The notes below the pieces were generated by a model. It saw only the letters and a list, made by a program, of their open reading frames with translations. It did no database searches and had not been told where the DNA came from. The position numbers and the translations under genes are program-made. Shown in pieces: positions 24,191 to 32,882 of a stretch of 64,000 nt of DNA (within the stretch, counting starts at the first letter, position 1; every line of letters starts with the position of its first letter). The stretch is from Rhodanobacter ginsengisoli (GTDB taxonomy: Bacteria; Pseudomonadota; Gammaproteobacteria; Xanthomonadales; Rhodanobacteraceae). Where the stretch lies: the NCBI RefSeq assembly GCF_042657065.1, contig NZ_JBHSNF010000003.1:496001-560000 (forward strand), written 5' to 3'.

Positions 24191-25435
24191 ATGAGACTGC
24201 ATCCCATCCTCTCCGCCCTGCGCCGGCACAAGTCCGGCGTGTTGCTGATCGTGCTGCAGATCGCTCTGACCCTGGCAATCGTGTGCAATGCCATCTTCCT
24301 GATTGACCAGCGCATCGAGCGCGTGAATCGCCCGACCGGTGCCGTCGAGGACGACCTGATCCGCATATCGCAGACATGGTTCGGTGCATCCACCGGCGAG
24401 GACGCCACAGCGGTGGAAAAACTGGACGCATTGCAGCGAACGGATCTGGCCACGCTGCGCAATCTGCCGGATGTTCAGGACGCGGCGGCTTCGACCAGTA
24501 TGCCGCTGCAGGGCATGATCTACAGCGGCTCCCTCAGCTTGAATCCGCAGCAGACGGGTGTGACGGCAAGCGCCGCCTACTATTACGGCGATGAACATCT
24601 GCGCTCGACACTGGGTGTGCGCCTGATCGCCGGTCGCGATTTCAAGGCCGACGAAATTCTGCATCACACCATCAGCAGCGCTGTCGTATCGCCGGTGATC
24701 ATCGTCAGCAAACCGGTGGCCGACCAGCTGTTTCCTGATGGCGACGCACTCGGCAAGACGGTGTACCAGGACGGCAAGCCGGCGACTATCGTCGGCATCG
24801 TCGAGCGCCTGCAGACGCCGACCACGGCGAAATGGGGTAGTGCATGGGATTACAACTCGGTGCTGGAACCGGTGCGCGTAGACGGCGCCTCGGCGAGCTA
24901 CGCCGTGCGCGCGCGACCGCGCCGCACGGAGGCGGTGATGCGCGAGGCACGCAAGGCGCTACTGGCGATTGACCCCCAACGGGTAATGCCCGACAGCTGG
25001 GGGATTCAGTCGCTTTCCCAGATACGCAGCAAGATTTACCGCGTCGACCGCGGCATGGCGTTGGTGATGGGCGTGGTGTGCCTGATCCTGCTGGGCGTCA
25101 CTGCAGCGGGCATCGTCGGACTGACCAGCTTCTGGGTGGAACAACGGCGCAAGCAGATCGGCGTACGCCGCGCGCTGGGTGCCCGCAGGGTCGACATCCT
25201 GCGCTATTTCCAGATCGAGAATCTGTTGATCGCCGTTGGTGGCATCGCACTGGGCGTGCTGCTGGCGCTGGGGTTGAACCTTTGGCTGATGGCGCACTAC
25301 GAGTTGGCGCGTTTGCCGCTGGAGTACGTGGGAGTCGGCGTGCTGGCGATGCTGGCGATCGGCCAGGCGGCCGTGTTCATGCCGGCACGCCGAGCTTCGC
25401 TGGTGCCGCCGGTGGTGGCGACACGGGCCGCATGA
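24191..25435 (+). CDS. MacB/FtsX-like permease B3 (array pair 3)
   Basis: A 414-residue B-subtype permease most like B2: the N-terminal MRLHPILSALRRHKSGVLLIVLQIALTLAIVCNAIF, INRPTG-like loop NRPTGAVEDDLIRISQTWFG, GVRLIAGRDFKADEIL, and the coupling segment EQRRKQIGVRRALGARRVDILRYFQIENLLI. No periplasmic cysteine pair. It starts 10 bases after A3 and ends 87 bases before A4. Its C-terminus RRASLVPPVVATRAA is nearly that of B2. Confidence 0.88.
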   Translation: MRLHPILSALRRHKSGVLLIVLQIALTLAIVCNAIFLIDQRIERVNRPTGAVEDDLIRISQTWFGASTGEDATAVEKLDALQRTDLATLRNLPDVQDAAASTSMPLQGMIYSGSLSLNPQQTGVTASAAYYYGDEHLRSTLGVRLIAGRDFKADEILHHTISSAVVSPVIIVSKPVADQLFPDGDALGKTVYQDGKPATIVGIVERLQTPTTAKWGSAWDYNSVLEPVRVDGASASYAVRARPRRTEAVMREARKALLAIDPQRVMPDSWGIQSLSQIRSKIYRVDRGMALVMGVVCLILLGVTAAGIVGLTSFWVEQRRKQIGVRRALGARRVDILRYFQIENLLIAVGGIALGVLLALGLNLWLMAHYELARLPLEYVGVGVLAMLAIGQAAVFMPARRASLVPPVVATRAA

Positions 25436-25522
25436 AGGATGGTGCGAAGGCGCGGGGAGTTGCGCCGCGGGATTCGGGGCTCGGGAGCACGTGGGTTGGT
25501 CTGGGATTGACGGAGAAAGAGC

Positions 25523-26830
25523 ATGTTTGCCTATTACCTTGATTTGGCCCTGCGCAGCCTCAGGCGCAACAAGGCGCTCACCGCGCTGATGGTGCTGGCG
25601 ATCGCGCTTGGCATCGGCGCCAGCATGACCATGCTGACCGTGCTGCACGTGCTGTCCGGCGATCCGCTGCCGGGGCGCAGCGGTGAAATCTACTATCCGC
25701 AGGTCGATCCGCAGGATCTCAGGGGCATGTACCCGAGCAAAGAGCCACCGATGCAGGTCACTCTGATCGACGGCATGAACCTACTTCGCGCGAAGCGGGC
25801 GGATCGCCAGGCGCTGATGACCGGCGGCGAGGTGCCGATCCAGCCGGCGCAGTCGGCGCTCGATCCGTTCTATGCGGATGCGCGTTACACCACGGCGGAC
25901 TTCTTTCCGATGTTCGGTACGCCGTTCCTCTACGGCCGTGGCTGGAGCCCAGCCGATGATGAGGCGAAGGCGCGTGAGGTAGTGATCGCCCGTGAACTCA
26001 ACCAGAAGCTGTTTGGCGGCGCGAACAGCGTGGGCCGCACTCTGCGCTTGGCCGGCACCGCCTTCCAGATTGTCGGCGTGCTCGACTACTGGCAGCCGAA
26101 CCCGCATTTCTACGATCTCAATACCGGTTCCTACGCCTATGGCGAGCAGGTGTTCCTGCCGCTGCAGACGATGATCGATCTGCACCTGAACCATGATGGC
26201 TCCACCGATTGCTGGGGCAATGGCGGCGGCGGCACCGGAACCATCCTGCCTTCGGCCACCTGCGTCTGGTTGCAGTTGTGGGTGCAACTGGACAGCCCGG
26301 CGAAGGTGGCGTCGTACAACCAGTTCCTGGTGCATTACTCGCAGGAGCAAAAGGCACTGGGCCGCTTCCAGCGGGCGCCCAACGTGCGTCTGCGCAATGT
26401 CATGCAATGGCTGGATCACAATGGCGTGGTGCCCGACGACGTGCGACTGCAGACCTGGTTGGCCTTCGGCTTCCTGCTGGTGTGCCTGGTCAACACGGTG
26501 GGACTGATGCTGGCGAAGTTCATGCGCCGCGCCGCCGAGCTGGGCGTGCGCCGAGCACTGGGCGCATCGCGGCGTGCGCTGTTTGCGCAACTGCTGATCG
26601 AATCGGGCGTGATCGGTCTGGTCGGCGGTGTCGGCGGTCTGCTGCTGGCCCTGCTCGGGCTATGGCTGGTGCGGCAGCGGCCGTCCGCCTATGCCGCACT
26701 GGCGCATCTGGACATGAGCATGCTGTTCAGCACCTTCGTGCTGGCGCTGTGCGCCGCCCTGCTGGCCGGTCTGTTGCCGGCCTGGCGGGCGTGCCAGATC
26801 GCTCCGGCCCTGCAACTGAAGAGCAATTGA
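25523..26830 (+). CDS. MacB/FtsX-like permease A4 (array pair 4)
   Basis: A 435-residue A-subtype permease from the second branch of the array. With A5 it shares GIGASMTMLTVLHVLSGDPLPGRSGEIYYPQVD in place of the GFGVAASM-TYSVFRAVSG and IDMWGP seen in A1-A3. It keeps the cysteine pair (16 residues between, then CVW). The coupling segment AAELGVRRALGASRRALFAQLLIESG has Leu for Ile. GGAGAAAG precedes the ATG. It ends 7 bases before the B4 ATG. Confidence 0.9.
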   Translation: MFAYYLDLALRSLRRNKALTALMVLAIALGIGASMTMLTVLHVLSGDPLPGRSGEIYYPQVDPQDLRGMYPSKEPPMQVTLIDGMNLLRAKRADRQALMTGGEVPIQPAQSALDPFYADARYTTADFFPMFGTPFLYGRGWSPADDEAKAREVVIARELNQKLFGGANSVGRTLRLAGTAFQIVGVLDYWQPNPHFYDLNTGSYAYGEQVFLPLQTMIDLHLNHDGSTDCWGNGGGGTGTILPSATCVWLQLWVQLDSPAKVASYNQFLVHYSQEQKALGRFQRAPNVRLRNVMQWLDHNGVVPDDVRLQTWLAFGFLLVCLVNTVGLMLAKFMRRAAELGVRRALGASRRALFAQLLIESGVIGLVGGVGGLLLALLGLWLVRQRPSAYAALAHLDMSMLFSTFVLALCAALLAGLLPAWRACQIAPALQLKSN

Positions 26831-26837
26831 GGTGGTC

Positions 26838-28070
26838 ATGGATATTCTTCCGATTCTCTCCACGCTGCGTCGGCACAAGCTCACCGCCTGGCTGCTGGTC
26901 CTGGAAATCGCGCTGACCTGCGCGATCGTCTGCAATGCGGTGTTCCTGATCGGTCAGCGCCTGCAGCGGATGGACATGCCCAGCGGCGTCGCCGAGCACG
27001 AGTTGCTGCAGATCCAGGTGGCCAATGTGGTGCAACCGGCCAATCCCTATGCGCGCGTGCAGGAGGATATGGCCGTGCTGCGCCAGGTTCCGGGCGTGCA
27101 GTCGGTGGCCTTCACCAACCAGGTGCCGTTCGGCGGCTCGTCATCGAATGGCAATGTCATGCTCGATCCGAACCAGCCCCAGCGCACGCTCAACGCGACC
27201 ACCTACTTCGGCGAAAATCTGGTGACCACGATGGGTGTCCAGCTGGTTTCCGGGCGCGACCTGCAACCGGATGACTTCGTCGATGTGGAAACGGCATTGA
27301 AGGGGCTGAGCAGCGGTGACAACAAGAGCCTGCCGCATGTGACGCTGATCACCTCGACACTGGCCGGGCGCCTGTGGCCAGGACAAAACCCGCTTGGCCG
27401 CATCATCTATCTGACGCCACAGGTGGGGTTGCGTGTGGTCGGTGTGCTGGCCAGCCTGGCACGGCCGAACGCCTATGATGCCAGCAAGGCTCAGTACACC
27501 ATGGTGGTTCCGTTGCGTATGGGCGCGGACAAGGGCGAGAGCTACGTGATCCGCACCCGGCCGCAGGATCGTGAGCGCGTGATGAACGCGGCACTGGCGG
27601 CGCTGAAGAAGGCCGATCCGCAGCGCGTCGTGACGACCCAACGAACTTTCGACGAAGTGCGCCACCGGTTTTTCCAGGACGACCGTGCGATGGCCGGCAT
27701 GCTGGTCGGCGTGATCGCGGCGCTGCTGATCGTCACCGCGCTGGGCATCGTGGGGCTGGCCAGCTTCTGGGTGGCGCAGCGCCGCCGCACCATCGGCGTC
27801 AGGCGTGCGCTGGGTGCCACCCGGAGCAACATCCTGCATTACTTCCAGACCGAGAACTTCGTGCTCGCCACGATCGGCATCGCACTGGGCATGGTGCTGG
27901 CGTACGGAATCAACCTGTTCCTGATGCTGCATTACGAGCTGCCCCGCTTGCCTGCGGTCTATTTCCCGGTCGGTGCGATCGTGCTGTGGCTGATCGGCCA
28001 GCTGGCGGTGCTCGGCCCCGCGCTGCGTGCGGCGGCGGTGCCGCCGGTGGTGGCGACAAGGTCGGTGTGA
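26838..28070 (+). CDS. MacB/FtsX-like permease B4 (array pair 4)
   Basis: A 410-residue B-subtype permease: MDILPILSTLRRHKLTAWLLVLEIALTCAIVCNAVF, a periplasmic domain with GVQLVSGRDLQPDDFVDV and LAGRLWPGQNPLGRIIYL, and the C-terminal AQRRRTIGVRRALGATRSNILHYFQTENFVLATIG. The ATG at 26838 is chosen because GAGG lies five bases before it; a GTG at 26832 is in frame. Its last 70 or so bases are nearly the same as those of B5, pointing to recent common descent. A REP-like palindrome follows. Confidence 0.88.
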   Translation: MDILPILSTLRRHKLTAWLLVLEIALTCAIVCNAVFLIGQRLQRMDMPSGVAEHELLQIQVANVVQPANPYARVQEDMAVLRQVPGVQSVAFTNQVPFGGSSSNGNVMLDPNQPQRTLNATTYFGENLVTTMGVQLVSGRDLQPDDFVDVETALKGLSSGDNKSLPHVTLITSTLAGRLWPGQNPLGRIIYLTPQVGLRVVGVLASLARPNAYDASKAQYTMVVPLRMGADKGESYVIRTRPQDRERVMNAALAALKKADPQRVVTTQRTFDEVRHRFFQDDRAMAGMLVGVIAALLIVTALGIVGLASFWVAQRRRTIGVRRALGATRSNILHYFQTENFVLATIGIALGMVLAYGINLFLMLHYELPRLPAVYFPVGAIVLWLIGQLAVLGPALRAAAVPPVVATRSV

Positions 28071-28086
28071 TGAACAAGGAACCTGC

Positions 28087-28157
28087 AGGAGCGCACCCTG
28101 TGCGCGATGCTCTTGGGTGCATCGTGCGAAGAGCATTCGCGCAAAGGGTGCGCTCCT
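28087..28157. repeat. REP-like palindromic repeat between permease pairs 4 and 5
   Basis: AGGAGCGCACCCT (28087-28099) and AGGGTGCGCTCCT (28145-28157) form a perfect 13-base outer stem, with a second inner stem ATGCTCTT/AAGAGCAT (28107-28114 and 28129-28136) around a 14-base loop. The whole 71-base unit looks like the GGAGCGCAC-type REP elements common between genes in Xanthomonadales and Pseudomonas. It separates B4 from A5 and could cap or attenuate the transcript. Confidence 0.8.
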
Positions 28158-28197
28158 ACCGGATAACGGCAGTTTTGTTGGTTGACGAGGGCACATG

Positions 28198-29517
28198 ATG
28201 TTCGGTTATTACCTTGATCTGGCCCTGCGCAGCCTGAAGCGCAACGTGATGCTCACGGCGCTGATGATCGTGGCGATCGCGGTGGGGATCGGCGCCAGCA
28301 TGACCACGCTGACGGTGATGCACCTGTTGTCGGGCGATCCGCTGCCAGGCAGAAGTGCAGATATCTACTACCCACAGGTGGATGCCTCGCCGGCCGGCTA
28401 CACCAAAGGTGGCCCGCTGGATATGCTCGACTACCGCTCGGCGGTGGATCTATGGAGCGCGCATCGGGCCGACCGCCAGGCGTTGATCGCGGGCAGCGAT
28501 GTCAAGGTCCGCGCGCCCGATGTCAAGTTGCCGCCCTTGATGGTGCCGATGCTGGCCACGACCTCCGACTTCTTTGCGATGTTCAAGGTGCCGTTCCAGT
28601 ACGGCGGCGCCTGGACTGCTGCGGACGCCGCCAACCGTGCGCGCGTGGCCGTGATTTCCTCGGACCTCAACGACAGGCTGTTCGGTGGTGCCGATAGCGT
28701 GGGCAAAACCTTGCGCTTGAAAGACAGCGACGTGCGAATTGTCGGCGTGATGAATACGTGGCGCCCCTCGCCGCTCTTCTACGATGTGCGCGGTGGGCGC
28801 TTTGCCGAGGGCCAGACCTCGTCGTTCTACGACAAGCCCGAAGGCGTATTCATGCCTTTTTTCAGCGGGCTGGAGGTCAACGAAGGCAATTTCTGGCAGT
28901 TCACCTGCTGGGGCAAGGTTGCCACGCCGGGGCATCTGCAGGACGCGCCGTGTGTCTGGGTCGGCTTATGGGTGCAACTGGACAACGCAACCAAGGTGGC
29001 GGATTACCGCGCCTTCATTGCGCATTACGCGCAGCAGCAAAAGGTGCTGGGGCGTTTCGCCAATACCGATACTCGCATGCCGAGCCTGATGCAGTGGCTG
29101 GTGTTCAACCATGTGGTACCCAGTGACGTGAAGCTGCAGACGTGGCTGGCGTTTGCGTTCCTCGCCATTTGCCTGTTCAACATGATTGGCCTGCTGCTGG
29201 CCAAATTCCTGCGTCGCAGCAACGAAATCGGCGTGCGTCGTGCTCTTGGCGCCAGTCGTGGCGCGGTGTTCACGCAATGCCTGGTTGAGGCCGGGGTGGT
29301 CGGCGTGGTCGGCGGCATCGGTGGTTGGTTGCTGACCCTGCTGGGCCTGTGGCTGGTGCGACGGCAGCCGGTCGAGTACGCCGATCTCGCGCATCTGGAC
29401 ATCGGCATGTTCGGGTTGACGTTCGCGCTCGCCGTTGCGGCCAGTCTGTTGGCCGGCCTGTTGCCCGCGTTGCGAGCCAGCCGGGTGGCACCGGCGTTGC
29501 AGTTGAAAACGTTGTGA
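28198..29517 (+). CDS. MacB/FtsX-like permease A5 (array pair 5)
   Basis: A 439-residue A-subtype permease of the A4/A5 branch: GIGASMTTLTVMHLLSGDPLPGRSADIYYPQVD, the periplasmic cysteine pair with 14 residues between (the shortest of the five), and SNEIGVRRALGASRGAVFTQCLVEAGVVGVVGG in the C-terminal region. Two ATGs lie side by side (28195 and 28198); the second gives the MFGYYL start shared with A1. GAGG precedes both. It ends 11 bases before B5. Confidence 0.9.
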   Translation: MFGYYLDLALRSLKRNVMLTALMIVAIAVGIGASMTTLTVMHLLSGDPLPGRSADIYYPQVDASPAGYTKGGPLDMLDYRSAVDLWSAHRADRQALIAGSDVKVRAPDVKLPPLMVPMLATTSDFFAMFKVPFQYGGAWTAADAANRARVAVISSDLNDRLFGGADSVGKTLRLKDSDVRIVGVMNTWRPSPLFYDVRGGRFAEGQTSSFYDKPEGVFMPFFSGLEVNEGNFWQFTCWGKVATPGHLQDAPCVWVGLWVQLDNATKVADYRAFIAHYAQQQKVLGRFANTDTRMPSLMQWLVFNHVVPSDVKLQTWLAFAFLAICLFNMIGLLLAKFLRRSNEIGVRRALGASRGAVFTQCLVEAGVVGVVGGIGGWLLTLLGLWLVRRQPVEYADLAHLDIGMFGLTFALAVAASLLAGLLPALRASRVAPALQLKTL

Positions 29518-29528
29518 GGACCGGGACG

Positions 29529-30743
29529 ATGCAGATCAAGCCCATTCTTTCCGCGCTGCGCAAGCATCGCCTGTCCACGGTCCTGATTGCGCTGGAAATC
29601 GCGCTGGCCTGCGCGGTGTTGTGCAACGCCTGTTTCATCATTTCCCAGCGCATCGCGGCAATGCATATTGTCAGCGGAGTGGATGAAGCTGCACTCGCCT
29701 CGGTGCAACTGACCGGCTACGACTCCGCGCAAGCGGCCGATGTGGACGCACGGGCCCTCGCCGCCCTGCGCGCCGTTCCCGGTGTGGAGTCGGTGTCGCC
29801 AATCAATTCCATCCCGTTCGGCAGCCGCCGTGGTACCGCTGGAATCAGCACCGATGCGGCCGGTGAACATTTTGGCGGCGTGATCGAATTCTACGTGGGT
29901 GGTCCGGGCAGCTTGCAGACGCTCGGCGCCAAGGTTATCGCCGGACGCGCTCCGCAGATGGATGACTTTCACGCGTTCACCGGCTTCATGCCCGATGAGG
30001 GCAGCGTCCAGATCACGCAGTCCCTGGCCAACCATTTGTGGCCGGGCGCCAATCCGCTCGGCAGGGAGTTCTGGGTGCTGAAGTCGCACTACCGCGTTGT
30101 CGGCGTGCTGAAGAACCTGGTCCGGCCCGATCCGACGGGATGGACGCCAGAGCAGCGCCAATGGTCTGTATTCCTGCCTGCGCAGCCGGGTCCGTATCTG
30201 ACTGGAAGTTACCTGTTGCGAGCCCATCCCGGGGATTTGCCGCGCGTGCTGCGCGATGCGCTCGCGGCCGTTGCCAGAGCGGTGCCGGAAGTGGTGATTG
30301 ATCGGGAAGACAGTCGGACCTTGACCGACTTGCGTCACGACGTCTTCAAGAACGACCGCGCCATGGCGGGCATGCTGGTCGGCGTGATCGCCGCACTGCT
30401 GCTGGTCACCGCGCTGGGCATCGTCGGACTGGCAAGTTTCTGGGTGCAGCAGCGGCGCAAGCAGATCGGCATCCGTCGTGCGATCGGCGCCACCCGCGGC
30501 GACATCCTGCGTTACTTTCAGACCGAGAATTTCCTGATCGTCACCTTCGGCATCGCGTTGGGCATGGTGCTGGCGTTCGCGATCAACCTTCTGCTGATGC
30601 AGCACTACGAGTTGCCGCGCCTGCCGCTGTACTACCTGCCGATCGGCGCGCTGGCGCTGTGGGTGCTGGGCCAGTTGGCGGTACTCGGCCCCGCGCTGCG
30701 TGCTGCGGCCGTGCCGCCGGTGGTGGCGACAAGGTCGGTATGA
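29529..30743 (+). CDS. MacB/FtsX-like permease B5 (array pair 5)
   Basis: A 404-residue B-subtype permease, the shortest of the array: MQIKPILSALRKHRLSTVLIALEIALACAVLCNACF, a compact periplasmic domain with LGAKVIAGRAPQMDDF and LANHLWPGANPLGREFW, and the C-terminal QQRRKQIGIRRAIGATRGDILRYFQTENFLI. The coupling helix is IRRAIG where the others read VRRALG. Its N-terminal half has no other conserved cysteines. It starts 11 bases after A5 and is followed 91 bases later by the DUF885 gene. Confidence 0.88.
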   Translation: MQIKPILSALRKHRLSTVLIALEIALACAVLCNACFIISQRIAAMHIVSGVDEAALASVQLTGYDSAQAADVDARALAALRAVPGVESVSPINSIPFGSRRGTAGISTDAAGEHFGGVIEFYVGGPGSLQTLGAKVIAGRAPQMDDFHAFTGFMPDEGSVQITQSLANHLWPGANPLGREFWVLKSHYRVVGVLKNLVRPDPTGWTPEQRQWSVFLPAQPGPYLTGSYLLRAHPGDLPRVLRDALAAVARAVPEVVIDREDSRTLTDLRHDVFKNDRAMAGMLVGVIAALLLVTALGIVGLASFWVQQRRKQIGIRRAIGATRGDILRYFQTENFLIVTFGIALGMVLAFAINLLLMQHYELPRLPLYYLPIGALALWVLGQLAVLGPALRAAAVPPVVATRSV

Positions 30744-30834
30744 GAACCATGCTATCTGGCACGGGAGCGCGCGGCCCGCGCCGGGCACAATCGTCAGGTC
30801 TGAATCTTCTCTACACCCACAAGGATGCCTCTGC

Positions 30835-32667
30835 ATGAAAATCTTGCCATTGCTGATTTGCGCGAGCCTGCTGGGCTCGGTGACGTTGACGGTATCCGCC
30901 CAGGCAGCCCCTGCGGCGCAGGCGGCTTCGACTGCCGATGTGGCCACGCGGGTGAAGGCGCTCAATGCGCTGCTGGCCGAGCAGTGGCAGTACAACCTGA
31001 AGAATTCGCCGGAATTCGCCACCATCCTGGGCGACCTGCGCTACAACGACCGCTGGAGCGATGTCTCGCTGGCGCACCAGGCGGCCGACCACCGGGCCAC
31101 CCAGGATTTCCTCAAGCGGTTCGAGGCGATCGACACCCGCGGCTTTGCCGACAGCGACAAGCTCAACCAGCAGTTGATGGTGCGGCAGTTGAAGGATCAG
31201 CTGCGAGGCTACGAGCTGAAGCTCAGCGAAATGCCGCTGGACCAGATGAGCGGCATACATATCGCGCTGGCCGGCTTCGTCAGCTCGATTCCATTTCACA
31301 ACGTCAAGGAATACGACGACTACCTGGCCCGCCTGAAGGCGGTGCCCAAGCTGTTCGACCAGGTCACCGAAGTGGCACGGCAGGGCCTGCGCGACAAGAT
31401 GATGCCGCCGAAGTACCTGCTGGAAAAAGTCGCCACGCAGATCGGCAGCATCGAGAAGCCGGCCGGGATGGACAGCGTGTTCGCCGAACCGCTGAAGCAT
31501 TTTCCGAAGTCGATACCAGCGGCGGATCAGAAGCGCCTGCACGATGCCATCCTCGCGGCGATCGCCGATGACGTGCGTCCGGCTTACGCGAAGCTGGGCC
31601 GGTTCGTGGCCACGGACTATGCGCCGCACGGGCGCAGCCAACCGGGCGTGTGGGATCTGCCCAACGGCGATGCGATCTATCGCTACGATGTCGAGCAGAT
31701 GACCACGACCAAGGAGACGCCGCAGCAGATCCACGAGATCGGCCTGGCCGAGGTGAAGCGGATCGAGGGCGAGATGACCGCGATCGCCAAGGCTCAGGGC
31801 TTCAAGGATCTGGCCAGTTTCCGTGCCTCGCTGAAGTCCAATCCGAAGACGCACGCGACTTCGCGTGAGGACATCCTCAATCGCTACCGTGGCTATATCG
31901 CCGGCATGCAGCCGGAGCTGCCCAAGCTGTTCGGCCTGCTGCCGAAGACCAACGTGGTGGTGATGCCGGTCGAGGCGTTCCGCGAGAAGGAGGCGGCGGC
32001 CGCGGAATACCACCCCGGCACGCCGGACGGCTCGCGGCCCGGGCAGATCTTCGTCAATACCGGCGACTTCGCCAATCGCAGCGTGCTGACGATCGAGTCG
32101 ACCGCCTATCACGAGGGCATCCCAGGCCATCATCTGCAGATCTCGATCGCGCAGACCCTGCCGAAGCTGCCGCCGTTCCGCCAGCAGGCCGGCTACACCG
32201 CCTACATCGAGGGCTGGGCACTGTATTCGGAGCAACTGGGCAAGGAGGTCGGTTTCTACAAGGATCCATTGTCCGACTACGGCCGGCTGGTCGACGAACT
32301 GCTCCGTGCCGATCGGCTGGTGCTGGATACCGGCGTGCACTACAAGCACTGGACGCGCCAGCAGATGGTGGACTTCTTCCACGCCCATTCCAGCGAGGAC
32401 GAGCCGGACGTGCAGGCCGAGACCGATCGCTACATCACCTGGCCCGGCCAGGCACTGGCCTACAAGACCGGCGAGCTGAAGATCCTCGAGCTGCGCGCGC
32501 GCGCGAAGAAGGCATTGGGCGACCAGTTCGACATCCGCGCCTTCCACGACGAGATCCTCAGCGGCGGTGCGTTGCCGCTGGACGTGCTGGAAGCGCGGGT
32601 CGACGACTGGATCGCGGCGGTGAAGGCGGGCAAGGCGCCGGCGCATCCGGTGACGGTTTCCGGGTGA
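30835..32667 (+). CDS. Secreted DUF885-family protein (putative metallopeptidase)
   Basis: A 610-residue protein with a Sec signal peptide (MKILPLLICASLLGSVTLTVSAQA) and a DUF885 domain over most of the rest. The domain's hallmark H-E-G-I-P-G-H-H begins at His426 (HExxxH zinc-binding layout), followed by GYTAYIEGWALYSEQLGKEVGFY, in which a glutamate is a likely third ligand. DUF885 proteins are thought to be zinc peptidases, but their substrates are largely unknown. It follows the permease array and precedes the regulator, which suggests that a periplasmic peptide or protein is part of this system's biology (inference). Confidence 0.85.
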   Translation: MKILPLLICASLLGSVTLTVSAQAAPAAQAASTADVATRVKALNALLAEQWQYNLKNSPEFATILGDLRYNDRWSDVSLAHQAADHRATQDFLKRFEAIDTRGFADSDKLNQQLMVRQLKDQLRGYELKLSEMPLDQMSGIHIALAGFVSSIPFHNVKEYDDYLARLKAVPKLFDQVTEVARQGLRDKMMPPKYLLEKVATQIGSIEKPAGMDSVFAEPLKHFPKSIPAADQKRLHDAILAAIADDVRPAYAKLGRFVATDYAPHGRSQPGVWDLPNGDAIYRYDVEQMTTTKETPQQIHEIGLAEVKRIEGEMTAIAKAQGFKDLASFRASLKSNPKTHATSREDILNRYRGYIAGMQPELPKLFGLLPKTNVVVMPVEAFREKEAAAAEYHPGTPDGSRPGQIFVNTGDFANRSVLTIESTAYHEGIPGHHLQISIAQTLPKLPPFRQQAGYTAYIEGWALYSEQLGKEVGFYKDPLSDYGRLVDELLRADRLVLDTGVHYKHWTRQQMVDFFHAHSSEDEPDVQAETDRYITWPGQALAYKTGELKILELRARAKKALGDQFDIRAFHDEILSGGALPLDVLEARVDDWIAAVKAGKAPAHPVTVSG

Positions 32668-32672
32668 GTTGA

Positions 32673-32764
32673 GCCGGCGCTTGCCGGCGGGGCGTGTCGC
32701 GAGCGCGGCGCACCCGCCGGCAGCAGTCTCCGTACGGGTGGGAATGGCCGGGTTCGGCCATCCC
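32673..32764 (+). terminator. Hairpins after the DUF885 gene
   Basis: GCCGGC-GCTT-GCCGGC at 32673-32688 is a short GC hairpin just after the stop, and a second imperfect stem at 32740-32764 (GGGAATGGCCG with CGGCCATCCC) follows. Neither has a strong T-run. Together they could end the long permease transcript before the regulator gene, which then needs its own promoter within the 215-base gap. Confidence 0.4.
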
Positions 32765-32882
32765 GTGGCGGTTTTGCCCTGGGTATCGACCGATTCGACG
32801 GTGCGGGTGGTTTGAATAGTTCGTTGGTCATGGCAACCTTCCAGGCTGGAGCGGCATCCATGTCCGCATGTGCAGAAGAAAG

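Noticed and set aside
28070..28195. Insertion sequence between permease pairs 4 and 5
   Set aside because: Only a 71-base palindrome is present; no transposase frame or target-site duplication was seen, so REP is the better name.
17432..30743. CRISPR-like or simple tandem repeats in the permease array
   Set aside because: The repetition is whole-gene paralogy about 2.5 kb per pair, with diverged sequence, not short direct repeats with spacers.
32859..32870. Single TGTCCG word before the response-regulator gene as an autoregulatory site
   Set aside because: One six-base word occurs by chance often in such GC-rich DNA, and no palindrome or sigma-54 promoter accompanies it.
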